NCBI RefSeq assembly: GCF_000295935.2
Contig: NZ_ALWO02000025.1
Location: 1 to 64,000 of the forward strand
DNA from: Indibacter alkaliphilus LW1
GTDB lineage: Bacteria > Bacteroidota > Bacteroidia > Cytophagales > Cyclobacteriaceae
Length of the DNA stretch: 64,000 nt
Direction: 5' to 3'
The notes under the pieces are model-generated. The model did no database searches. It was not told where the DNA came from and worked only from the letters and a program-made list of their open reading frames with translations. Position numbers and translations under genes: made by a program. How positions within the stretch are numbered: position 1 is the first letter of the stretch; each line of letters begins with the position of its first letter. Of the stretch, positions 36,584 to 44,835 are shown piece after piece.

Positions 36584-37069
36584 ATGAAAACAGTTGATGA
36601 CATTCTGAAACTTGGTGATCCACGCCTATACGAGGTATGTGACCCTGTGAAAAAAGAAGAACTCCCAATGGTAAAGCAATGGGTAAATGACCTTCACGAA
36701 GCAATGGAAGATATCCGTGCAAAGTATGGGTTTGGAAGGGGGATAGCTGCACCACAACTAGGGATTATGAAAAGACTTTTTTACCTTAACCTAGACCGCC
36801 CCTATGTCATCATCAATCCTGAAATCGTAAACCCAAGCGAGGAAGTTTTTGAACTCTGGGACGATTGCATGAGTTTCCCCAACCTTTTTGTCAAGGTCAA
36901 AAGACATCAGTCATTGACTTTGGAATACATAGATGAAAACTGGGAAAAGCAAACCTGGACCGTTAAAGGAGCCATTTCTGAATTGATCCAACATGAATAC
37001 GATCATTTAGATGGAATTCTATGCACCATGAGGGCTATTGATGAGAAGAGTTTTAAGTTGAGGAATTAG
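36584..37069 (+). CDS. def: Peptide deformylase with altered second motif
   Basis: Motif 1 is GRGIAAPQ (51-58), motif 3 is QHEYDHLDG with metal ligands His137 and His141 and catalytic Glu138. Motif 2, usually EGCLS, reads WDDCMS here, keeping metal ligand Cys95. It is therefore a deformylase-fold enzyme with all metal ligands but a divergent active-site loop. It may remove formyl groups from new proteins or be a specialised paralogue; whether a second, standard copy exists outside the window is not known. Confidence 0.85.
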   Translation: MKTVDDILKLGDPRLYEVCDPVKKEELPMVKQWVNDLHEAMEDIRAKYGFGRGIAAPQLGIMKRLFYLNLDRPYVIINPEIVNPSEEVFELWDDCMSFPNLFVKVKRHQSLTLEYIDENWEKQTWTVKGAISELIQHEYDHLDGILCTMRAIDEKSFKLRN

Positions 37070-37231
37070 AAATGTCTTGAGAGACAATTTGGGAGTTGAT
37101 TGCGAATTGAATCATTTAAAAATTCAGGAGTTCATTAAATAGAAAGTATAGCAAAAGGGATTAATCAGGGCTAATTCCTTAAAATAGCGGATGTTTTTCG
37201 GATTCCATCGGGCTGCTTAAATTTAATTCCC

Positions 37232-37239
37232 TAAATTTG
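37232..37239 (+). promoter_or_regulatory. Possible -7 promoter box for carB
   Basis: TAAATTTG matches TAnnTTTG, 48 bases before the carB start. I see no clear TTG box at the right distance, so confidence is limited. Confidence 0.35.
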
Positions 37240-37286
37240 CACCAATTTAGCCGTAAGTAATTAACCTCTTTAAAACCTCATTAAGA

Positions 37287-40106
37287 ATGCCTAAAGACTC
37301 CAGCATCAAACACATTCTACTCATCGGTTCAGGCCCTATTGTCATTGGACAAGCATGTGAATTTGACTACTCAGGAACTCAAGCCTCAAGATCACTCAGG
37401 GAAGAAGGTATCAAAGTCACTTTGATCAATTCCAACCCAGCCACTATCATGACTGATCCTGTGACTGCAGATAATGTGTATTTGTTGCCACTCGAAAAAA
37501 AATCCATCATCAAGATTCTTCAGGAACATCCGGACATTGACTGTGTGCTTCCTACTGTAGGTGGACAAACCGCTCTGAACCTAGCGATTGATTGCGAAAA
37601 AGCTGGAATTTGGAAAAAATTCGGTGTTAGAATGATAGGGGTAGACATTGATGCAATTGACACCGCAGAGAATAGGGAAAAATTCAAAGCCTTATTAGAA
37701 AAAATAGGAGTTGGAGTGTGTAAAGGAGCTACAGCTACTTCATTTCTCCAAGGGAAAGAAATAGCTCAGGAAATCGGATTCCCTTTGATCATAAGAGCAT
37801 CCTATACCCTTGGTGGAGCGGGAGGTGCTTTTGTAGAAAAAGCCGAAGATTTTGAAAAAGCCCTCTCAGCAGGTTTACAGGCATCCCCGGTCCATGAAGT
37901 ATTGATCGAACAATCAATTCTTGGATGGAAGGAATATGAGTTGGAGGTAATGCGTGACAATATCGGAAATATGATTGTCATTTGCTCCATTGAAAATTTT
38001 GACCCTATGGGTGTGCATACAGGAGATTCTATTACAGTAGCTCCGGCCCTGACACTTCCTGACACGGTCTATCAGCGTATGAGGAACTATGCCATCACCA
38101 TGATGAACAGCATAGGGAATTTTGCAGGAGGTTGTAACGTACAATTTGCGGTAAGCCCTGACAACTCTGAAATCATTGGGATAGAAATAAACCCCAGAGT
38201 GTCACGCTCTTCTGCACTTGCCTCCAAAGCAACAGGTTATCCAATCGCCAAAGTAGCTGCTAAGCTAGCAATAGGTTATAACCTTGATGAGTTGACAAAT
38301 TCAATCACAGGTACTACCTCTGCATTTTTTGAACCATCGATTGACTATGTAATTGTCAAAATTCCAAGATGGAACTTTGACAAATTCAAAGGGTCCGACA
38401 AAAGGCTAGGCCTTTCCATGAAAGCTGTAGGTGAGGTAATGGGTATAGGAAGAAACTTTCAGGAAGCCCTACAAAAAGCCTGTCAGTCATTGGAAATAAA
38501 AAGAAACGGGTTAGGCGCGGATGGAAAGGAATTAAGAGACCAGGAAAAAATCCTATATAGCTTGGCCAACCCAAGCTGGAACAGGCTTTTTCATGTTTAT
38601 GACGCCTTCAAATTGGGGATTTCATTTAGAACAATCCAGGATCTGACTAAAATAGATAAGTGGTTTCTCAAGCAGATCGAGGAGCTTGTTCATATCGAAG
38701 CAGAAATCGAAAAATACGAGATTGATGACATCCCTTTGGAACTCATGGAACTTGCAAAAAGAAAAGGATATGCGGATCGTCAGATTGCACATTTGCTGGG
38801 CTGCTTAGAGTCGGAAGTATTTAACAAAAGATACGAAGAAATGGGAATAAAGCGGGTCTACAAACTTGTGGATACCTGCGCAGCTGAATTCGAAGCCAAA
38901 ACACCTTATTACTACTCTACTTTTGGAGAAGAAAATGAGGCGATTCCTTCAGATAAGAAAAAAGTAGTTGTGTTAGGCTCCGGCCCAAACAGGGTGGGCC
39001 AAGGAATCGAGTTTGATTACTCTTGTGTACATGGTGTTTTAGCAGCAAAAGAATGCGGCTACGAAACAATAATGATCAATTGTAATCCTGAAACTGTATC
39101 TACTGACCCTGATGTTTCTGACAGGCTTTATTTCGAACCGGTTTTCTGGGAGCATATCTATGAAATAATACTCTCTGAAAAACCAGTTGGAGTAATTGTT
39201 CAATTAGGTGGACAGACTGCCTTGAAACTGGCTGAGAAATTAGATAAGTACGGAATACCAATCATAGGAACGAGCTACGAGGCTTTGGATTTGGCTGAAG
39301 ACAGAGGAAGATTCTCCACTTTGCTCAAAGAAAATGAAGTGCCTTATCCGGAATTCGGAACAATACACAATACAGATGAAGCACTTGAGTTGTGCAAGAC
39401 CATTGGATTCCCTCTGCTTGTCAGACCTTCCTATGTGTTGGGAGGACAAGGAATGAAAATCGTCATCAACGAAAAAGAGTTGGAAGAGCATGTAGTCAAC
39501 GTACTCAGGGATATCCCAAACAATGAAATTTTACTTGACCACTTCCTAGAAGGTGCCATAGAGGCCGAAGCAGACGCAATCTGTGATGGGGAAAACGTCT
39601 ACATCATAGGAATCATGCAGCACATCGAACCAGCAGGAATCCACTCTGGGGATTCTTATGCAGTCCTTCCTCCCTACAATCTCGGAGATTACGTCATGAG
39701 ACAAATTGAAACTTACACCAAAAAAATAGCCTTGGCACTTAGAACGGTAGGTTTGATCAATATCCAGTTTGCCATCAAAAACGACAAAGTTTATGTTATA
39801 GAAGCCAACCCAAGAGCTTCCAGAACTGTACCATTTATCTGTAAAGCATATAGAGAACCTTATGTCAACTATGCCACTAAAGTAATGTTGGGTGAGAAAA
39901 AGGTGACAGATTTCAATTTCAAACCTTACAAGAGTGGCTATGCCATCAAGGAACCAGTATTCTCTTTTCACAAATTCCCTAATGTAAACAAGGAATTAGG
40001 ACCTGAAATGAAGTCTACAGGTGAGGCCATCTACTTCATTGAAGACTTGATGGATGATTATTTTCTGAAAATATATTCTGAACGAAATCTGTACCTCAGC
40101 CGTTAA
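37287..40106 (+). CDS. carB: Carbamoyl phosphate synthase large subunit, short form
   Basis: Both halves are present: IGSGPIVIGQACEFDYSG at residue 12 begins the carboxyphosphate half, and LGSGPNRVGQGIEFDYSC near 563 begins the carbamoyl half, each with an ATP-grasp domain. The protein stops at 939 residues after PEMKSTGEAIYFIEDL, while the common form is about 1070. The C-terminal MGS-like domain, which binds UMP and ornithine in E. coli, is missing. So the enzyme should feed arginine and pyrimidines without that control. No frameshift is visible at the end. Confidence 0.95.
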   Translation: MPKDSSIKHILLIGSGPIVIGQACEFDYSGTQASRSLREEGIKVTLINSNPATIMTDPVTADNVYLLPLEKKSIIKILQEHPDIDCVLPTVGGQTALNLAIDCEKAGIWKKFGVRMIGVDIDAIDTAENREKFKALLEKIGVGVCKGATATSFLQGKEIAQEIGFPLIIRASYTLGGAGGAFVEKAEDFEKALSAGLQASPVHEVLIEQSILGWKEYELEVMRDNIGNMIVICSIENFDPMGVHTGDSITVAPALTLPDTVYQRMRNYAITMMNSIGNFAGGCNVQFAVSPDNSEIIGIEINPRVSRSSALASKATGYPIAKVAAKLAIGYNLDELTNSITGTTSAFFEPSIDYVIVKIPRWNFDKFKGSDKRLGLSMKAVGEVMGIGRNFQEALQKACQSLEIKRNGLGADGKELRDQEKILYSLANPSWNRLFHVYDAFKLGISFRTIQDLTKIDKWFLKQIEELVHIEAEIEKYEIDDIPLELMELAKRKGYADRQIAHLLGCLESEVFNKRYEEMGIKRVYKLVDTCAAEFEAKTPYYYSTFGEENEAIPSDKKKVVVLGSGPNRVGQGIEFDYSCVHGVLAAKECGYETIMINCNPETVSTDPDVSDRLYFEPVFWEHIYEIILSEKPVGVIVQLGGQTALKLAEKLDKYGIPIIGTSYEALDLAEDRGRFSTLLKENEVPYPEFGTIHNTDEALELCKTIGFPLLVRPSYVLGGQGMKIVINEKELEEHVVNVLRDIPNNEILLDHFLEGAIEAEADAICDGENVYIIGIMQHIEPAGIHSGDSYAVLPPYNLGDYVMRQIETYTKKIALALRTVGLINIQFAIKNDKVYVIEANPRASRTVPFICKAYREPYVNYATKVMLGEKKVTDFNFKPYKSGYAIKEPVFSFHKFPNVNKELGPEMKSTGEAIYFIEDLMDDYFLKIYSERNLYLSR

Positions 40107-40117
40107 TTTGAAAAGTG

Positions 40118-40157
40118 GAAGCGAGACAATACTACAAAAAAAGTCTCGCTTCTTTAT
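40118..40157 (+). terminator. carB terminator hairpin
   Basis: GAAGCGAGAC (40118-40127) pairs with GTCTCGCTTC (40143-40152) after the carB stop; the T run is short (TTTATT). Confidence 0.6.
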
Positions 40158-40181
40158 TCTCGATTCTCAGATCTATAAAAA

Positions 40182-40439
40182 ATGGGTTTTATATTCAAAT
40201 TTATTCTAATTGCTGTTGCGCTTTCATGGATATTCTCCAGCTTACTCAAATTTTTTCTAAGAAGTAAACTAAAGCAGTTTGCCAATCATGCCAATGATCT
40301 TAAAAGAGAAGAGGAAAGACGCAATAAACCAAAAGATGGTAATGTGAACGTAGACCATATTCCCAGAGATTATCAGGAAAAACGTACCAAAGAAATACGT
40401 GGTGGAGATTACATCGACTATGAAGAAGTGAAGGACTAA
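40182..40439 (+). CDS. DUF4834 family small membrane protein
   Basis: One N-terminal hydrophobic segment (FKFILIAVALSWIFSSLLKFFL, residues 4-25) is followed by a charged region ending RGGDYIDYEEVKD. Length and the G-x-YIDYEEVK tail match the small Bacteroidota DUF4834 proteins of unknown function. Its last codons form the left arm of the terminator. Confidence 0.85.
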   Translation: MGFIFKFILIAVALSWIFSSLLKFFLRSKLKQFANHANDLKREEERRNKPKDGNVNVDHIPRDYQEKRTKEIRGGDYIDYEEVKD

Positions 40440-40458
40440 AATCCTTCACTTTTTTTAT
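40427..40458 (+). terminator. Terminator overlapping the DUF4834 stop
   Basis: AGTGAAGGA (40427-40435) pairs with TCCTTCACT (40442-40450), followed by seven T. The stop codon sits in the loop region. Confidence 0.8.
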
Positions 40459-40465
40459 TCCATGC

Positions 40466-40870
40466 CCTGTTATACACTAACAGGGGCCGAATAGAACCAA
40501 AGTAAAGATATGACGAGCCTAAGTGAGTGTCTTCACTCACTTCCCCTGCAACCGCATATGTTTTCCGTTAGTGAAGACACTAACGGGGGCCGAAAAAAAC
40601 CAAAGTGATGGGATGAAGAGCCTAAGTGAGTGTCCTCAATCACTTCCCCTGCAACCGCATATGTTTGCCGTTGGTGAAGATACTTACGGGGGCCGAAAAA
40701 AACCAAAGTGATGGGATGAAGAGCCTAAGTGAGTGTCATCAATCACTTCCCCTGCAACCGCATATGTTTTCCGTTAGTGAAGATACTTACGGGGGCCGAA
40801 AAAAACCAAAGTGATGGGATGAAGAGCCTAAGTGAGTGTCCTCACTCACTTTCTCCTGCAAACACAAGGT
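40466..40870. repeat. 103-bp REPIN-like tandem array beside a RAYT gene
   Basis: Units begin at GAGCCT at 40515, 40618, 40721 and 40824, exactly 103 bases apart, with a partial unit on each side. Every unit has hairpin P1 (for example 40521-40542, AAGTGAGTG...CACTCACTT) and hairpin P2 (40565-40586, CCGTTAGTG...CACTAACGG). In the first unit the cores AGTGTCTTCACT and AGTGAAGACACT are exact reverse complements, so P1 and P2 form an inverted pair as in REPINs. Later units carry a few substitutions in stem and loop. The three 62-68 codon frames in the array are repeat translations. Confidence 0.85.
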
Positions 40871-41021
40871 TTATCCTTGGTGAAAAACTCATGTTGGCTT
40901 TTGACTTCTCCAATTTGTTTTCAAGGGATAAATGAAAGATAAACGGATAAGTTGTGCTTATTTTTTTAACTTCGATCAACATAAAACTATTTTTACCATA
41001 ATAATAATCAGCATTTTGACC

Positions 41022-41543
41022 ATGGAACTGGAGAGAATATACTTTTTTACAGCCACCATAAACTCTTGGAAACCCTTACTCTATAAAGATCATTTCAAAT
41101 TGATTATCATTGATAGCTGGAAATATCTAATAGACAAATCTCTCATGAGGATTTATGGATACGTTATTATGCCAAATCATATCCATCTTATTTTCGAAAT
41201 GACTGATTTGAATGGAAAAGAAATGCCCCATGCAAGCTTTCATAAATATACTGCTCATAAATTTTTAACCATTCTAAGAAAGACAAACCCCAACTTTCTT
41301 ATTCAATTTAAGGTGGATGAGGCCAACAAAAAGCATTGTTTCTGGCAAAGAGACCCATTAGATGTAGAATTGTACTCTCCTTCCGTCATATATCAAAAAT
41401 TGACATACATCCACAATAATCCATGCCGGGGCAAGTGGGAACTGGCCCAAAGCCCTTTGGATTATAAGTTTTCTTCTTGTTTGTTTTATGAAACTGGAGA
41501 AGACCCTTTCAATATACTAACTCACATTGGTCAAAGAATATGA
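41022..41543 (+). CDS. REP-associated tyrosine transposase (RAYT, Y1/HUH type)
   Basis: The HUH motif is His53-Ile-His55 in YVIMPNHIHLIF. The conserved block YQKLTYIHNNP (124-134) holds the likely catalytic Tyr129. I start at ATG 41022 (MELERIYFF) rather than 40932, since the family begins there. RAYTs nick and move REP elements and are usually single-copy and domesticated. The tandem REP-like array just upstream and stray copies downstream (41557, 42383) are its likely substrate. Length is 173 residues and the frame is intact. Confidence 0.9.
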   Translation: MELERIYFFTATINSWKPLLYKDHFKLIIIDSWKYLIDKSLMRIYGYVIMPNHIHLIFEMTDLNGKEMPHASFHKYTAHKFLTILRKTNPNFLIQFKVDEANKKHCFWQRDPLDVELYSPSVIYQKLTYIHNNPCRGKWELAQSPLDYKFSSCLFYETGEDPFNILTHIGQRI

Positions 41544-41556
41544 ATGTGTCCTTGAA

Positions 41557-41612
41557 CCCGTTAGTGAAGACATTAACGGGGGCTGAATCGGGGGCCGCAT
41601 GAAGGCTGAAAA
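41557..41612. repeat. Stray REP unit between RAYT and toxin-antitoxin pair
   Basis: CCCGTTAGTGAAGACATTAACGGG plus GGCTGAA repeats the P2 half of the 103-bp unit, with a second partial GGGGGCCGCATGAAGGCTGAA. The P1 half is missing. Confidence 0.75.
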
Positions 41613-41651
41613 GAATCTAATCAAATTAATCATATCATCATTCTTTAAAAT

Positions 41652-41682
41652 CACGTATATTTAATTATAAATTAACACGTAT
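41652..41682 (+). promoter_or_regulatory. Possible antitoxin operator
   Basis: CACGTAT occurs at 41652-41658 and again at 41676-41682, 24 bases apart, just before the antitoxin start at 41688. A TATATTTA between them resembles a -7 box. Ribbon-helix-helix antitoxins often bind such repeats to repress their own operon. Confidence 0.3.
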
Positions 41683-41687
41683 CGGAA

Positions 41688-41936
41688 ATGAGCACTAAAC
41701 TAACCTTAACAATAGACAAATCAGTTATAGAAGATGCTAAGGCCTTTGCTAAAGCACAAGGAAGAAGTCTGTCTCAGATTATTGAAAATTATTTAAAATC
41801 ACTTCCAACAGAAAAGGGACAAGAAGAGATTTCACCGAATGTAAAAAAACTAACTGGTGTCATAAAAGTCCCAAAAGACTTTGATTACAAGAAAGAACTC
41901 AGTGATGCAATAGCCGAAAAACACCTTAAGAAATGA
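41688..41936 (+). CDS. Ribbon-helix-helix antitoxin (DUF6364/VapB-like)
   Basis: Residues 1-40 (STKLTLTIDKSVIEDAKAFAKAQGRSLSQIIENYL) form the strand-helix-helix of a ribbon-helix-helix DNA-binding protein. The C-terminal 40 residues are charged and would wrap the toxin. It overlaps the PIN toxin by four bases (ATGA). It should neutralise the toxin and repress the pair. Confidence 0.85.
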   Translation: MSTKLTLTIDKSVIEDAKAFAKAQGRSLSQIIENYLKSLPTEKGQEEISPNVKKLTGVIKVPKDFDYKKELSDAIAEKHLKK

Positions 41937-42358
41937 AAGCAGTCCTTTTGGATTCTGACATTATCCTAGACGCAATGTCTGACCGCATCCCTTTTTCAGA
42001 TGACGCTATCCGAATTCTTAATCTATGCGAAAGAAGAGAAATTCATGGATTGACCACGCCTGTGATTTTGAGCAACTTATACTATATCTTAAGACGTTTG
42101 GGGATGAAACATACTCATATACTTGATCATTTTAGGAATTTACTCACCAATATACTTTTTGACATTGTGGAAATAGATAAAAAATCTATCTTAGAAGCAA
42201 TTGATTCAGATTTTTCGGATTTCGAAGATGCTATTCAAAACTATTCTGCCGAACAGCATCCAGAGATATCTATCATCATTACCAGAAACACCAAAGATTA
42301 TAAAGAAAGTAACATCGCAGTCATGTCTCCAAAAGAGTTTCTAAACTCATTAATGTGA
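41933..42358 (+). CDS. PIN-domain toxin (VapC-like)
   Basis: The 141-residue PIN domain has the acidic residues in strand 1 (VLLDSDIILDAM, Asp7/Asp9) and a later DFSDFEDAIQ helix with Asp and Glu, then IIITRNTKDYKES, the closing PIN motif. PIN toxins cut RNA, often tRNA. It overlaps its antitoxin by four bases and is flanked on both sides by stray REP elements, which suggests it is part of the accessory locus. Confidence 0.88.
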   Translation: MKAVLLDSDIILDAMSDRIPFSDDAIRILNLCERREIHGLTTPVILSNLYYILRRLGMKHTHILDHFRNLLTNILFDIVEIDKKSILEAIDSDFSDFEDAIQNYSAEQHPEISIIITRNTKDYKESNIAVMSPKEFLNSLM

Positions 42359-42382
42359 TCAATAATACATGCTAAGCTGTTA

Positions 42383-42464
42383 ACCATCAGGGAAGACACT
42401 CACGGGCGTCGAAAGAACCAAGGTAATGGGATGAAGAGCCTAAGTGAGAGCCCTCACTCACTTC
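42383..42464. repeat. Stray REPIN-like unit after the toxin gene
   Basis: A degenerate P2 half (GGGAAGACACTCACGGGCGTCGAA) is followed by the GGGATGAAGAGCCTAAGTGAG spacer and a P1 half (AAGTGAGAGCCCTCACTCACTT). Here the halves are in swapped order relative to one array unit, as expected for a cut taken across the array. It reaches the last codons of the methyltransferase gene on the other strand. Confidence 0.75.
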
Positions 42465-43661
42465 CTTCCTGACGACCTCCTGCAATGCCAAAGTTGAAAC
42501 CCTCTCACCGTCTGGGAGCCGATCAAAAAATCCTCACCACCATCTTTTAGTCTGAATTTTTTTTTCAGTTCATCGGCACTCATACTATAATTCCGCGTCA
42601 AGACATTGGCTTTCCCTGAAGGGAAAAGTTTCTTAATCTCCTTTTTTGGCTGATTGATCTCTGAAAGAATCTCAAAAACCCTCCCAGGAATCTGTCCCAC
42701 AAACTTATTTCCTGTAAAAAAAATGTGAGTTTGGATGGATTTTTCCCAACCCAAAACGATGCCCGAAGATTTTGAATGCCCCCGCTTTCAAAATGGCCGC
42801 ATTAGGTTCATATAGGAATTGGCCTACTTCCTCCGCTATCTTATTGGATGAGTTTTCCTCTTCCTCGAATGTGAATGAAAAAGCTATAGAAGCCTCATTT
42901 CTGATATCAACTGCTTCTATCCGAGGAGAAGACCCTACAGATTCCAAAGACCAAAATAAAAGAACTTCTTTTACCTCATTTTTGACAGATAGCACCATAA
43001 TCTTGGCAAGGTCCTGGAGACTTCCCAAAGCCAGCTTGAGATCCAGCATAGGAGAGGCTTTTACCAATATAGCTTTAGACTTAGACTTCAGACCATCCCA
43101 TTGCCCTACTATATCCGGTTCGCAATCTTCCAGTCGATATAATTTTCGGTTACCCTCTCCTCTCCTGGCAGGATCAATAAAAACCAAGTCAAATACTTCT
43201 TGCTGCTGGATAAACCAAGTCATGCTGTCTCCCAATACAAATTCGAATTTATCTGGCGACAGGACCTTAAGATTGTGCTTAGTTATGTCAAAAAGATCCT
43301 TGTTTTGCTCACAATAAACTGCCGTTTGGAATTTTTGACTTAAAAAATAGCTGTCTACTCCCAGGCCACCTGTAAGGTCTACCATTTTCCCTCCTGAAAC
43401 TAATCCAACCTTATATCTACCGGTGAGCTCTGAAGAGGCCTGCTCAATAGAAAGGCTAACAGGAAAAATCAGGTTTCTATTTTTATACCAACTTGGAACC
43501 TTGGACTTTACTTTTTGTCGGGCATTGATTTGTTGTACCGCAAACTTCAGGTCAAAGTCTACCTTTCCAAGATAGCCCAAAAGCAATTGTGCAGGATCAT
43601 CATCAAGGTGATCCTGCACAAACTGTTTCATTTCATCGGTATATAATCCTACTTGAGACAA
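42458..43661 (-). pseudogene. THUMP-like SAM methyltransferase, split by a frameshift
   Basis: The first frame (43661 to 42705) has the SAM-binding motif VDLTGGLGVDSYFLS near residue 113 and FDLVFIDPARRGEGNRKLY near 160, then breaks off at HPNSHFFYRK. The next frame (42754 to 42458) resumes exactly with FFTGNKFVGQIPGRVFEI, the family's C-terminal part. The break is in a run of eight T (eight A at 42716-42723 on the plus strand); seven would restore one protein of about 400 residues. It probably methylates RNA. The last codons enter a REP element. The cause may be sequencing error, mutation or slippage. Confidence 0.85.
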
Positions 43662-43662
43662 A

Positions 43663-44652
43663 TTATTTCATGCTGTGTTCTAATAAATAACCTGCAATCT
43701 GCACGGCATTTGTAGCAGCGCCTTTCCTTAAATTGTCGGCCACTATCCACATATTCAATGTATTTGGCTGAGATTCGTCTCTTCTCAACCTACCTACGAA
43801 TACCTCGTCCTTTTTATGCGCTGTCAATGGCATTGGGTAGATGTTATTTGCCGGATCATCCTGAAGAATAACTCCTGGTGTCTTGGACAGAATTTCTTTT
43901 ACTTCTTCCAGATCAAAATCTTCATGAAACTCCACATTTACAGCTTCTGAGTGACCGCCCATGGTCGGGATCCTTACCGTAGTAGCTGTGACCTGTATGC
44001 TATCGTCCCCAAAAATCTTTTTGGTTTCGTTGATCATTTTCATTTCTTCTTTGGTATATCCATTTGGCTGAAAAACATCAATGTGAGGAAGGACATTCAT
44101 GTCAATTTTGTGCGGATAGACCATCTCAGCCGTTCCACCAGCCCTCTCAGCCATCATTTGATCCACAGCGGCCTTCCCTGTACCTGTTACAGATTGGTAT
44201 GTAGACACGACAATTCTTTTGATTTTATATTTTTTGTGAAGCAGGTTCAAAGCAACAACCATCTGAATGGTTGAGCAATTTGGGTTTGCGATAATCCTGT
44301 CATCAATTCTAATATCTTTGGCATTGATCTCGGGAACCACCAGTTTTTTAGAAGGATCCATTCTCCATGCCGAAGAATTGTCGATAACAATGGTACCTAC
44401 AGCAGCAAACTGTGGCGCCCACTCCAGAGAAGTGCTACCACCAGCAGAGAAGATCGCAACATCCGGCTTCTCAGAAACAGCCTGTTTCAATCCCATAATG
44501 GTATATTCCTTACCCTTGAAAGTCATTTGCTTTCCGGCAGACCTTTCGCTTGCCACGAGTAATAATTCATTAAATGGGAAATTGTGCTCTTCCAGCACTT
44601 CGAGGATTTCTGAGCCTACCAATCCGGTAGCTCCTACTACTGCTAGTTTCAT
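43663..44652 (-). CDS. asd: Aspartate-semialdehyde dehydrogenase
   Basis: The N-terminus MKLAVVGATGLVGSEILEVL is the NADP-binding fold. The nucleophile is Cys in ANPNCSTIQM, and GGHSEAVNVEF holds the catalytic His region. I start at 44652, because the extension to 44745 does not resemble the family. It makes aspartate semialdehyde for lysine, threonine and methionine. The methyltransferase starts one base after its stop, so the two probably share a transcript. Confidence 0.96.
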   Translation of the reverse strand: MKLAVVGATGLVGSEILEVLEEHNFPFNELLLVASERSAGKQMTFKGKEYTIMGLKQAVSEKPDVAIFSAGGSTSLEWAPQFAAVGTIVIDNSSAWRMDPSKKLVVPEINAKDIRIDDRIIANPNCSTIQMVVALNLLHKKYKIKRIVVSTYQSVTGTGKAAVDQMMAERAGGTAEMVYPHKIDMNVLPHIDVFQPNGYTKEEMKMINETKKIFGDDSIQVTATTVRIPTMGGHSEAVNVEFHEDFDLEEVKEILSKTPGVILQDDPANNIYPMPLTAHKKDEVFVGRLRRDESQPNTLNMWIVADNLRKGAATNAVQIAGYLLEHSMK

Positions 44653-44835
44653 TTTTATTTTGGTTAATTTTCTTAAGAACCGCAAAGGTAAAAGAAGAAT
44701 TCCCAAAAAAGATACATCCAAGCAGGATAATTGATTAGTTTTCAAAAAATTAGCCTATTTTTTGCTAAAAATCGAAAGAATAGCTGTTAATCGGTTATTA
44801 TTAGCACCAAATTCTCTCATTTTTTAATTTTAAAT

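Noticed and set aside
40466-40870. CRISPR array
   Set aside because: The repeats are 103 bp and directly adjacent with no unique spacers, and no cas genes are present.
40523-40935. Three in-frame 62-68 codon frames in a row starting MSV(F/L/I)(T/N)HFPCNRIC
   Set aside because: They are translations of the 103-bp tandem repeat, at exactly its spacing, and have no independent coding signal.
42720-42724. Programmed ribosomal frameshift in the methyltransferase
   Set aside because: There is no slippery heptamer with a downstream stem that I can see; a homopolymer error or mutation is simpler. Kept only as an open question in the findings.
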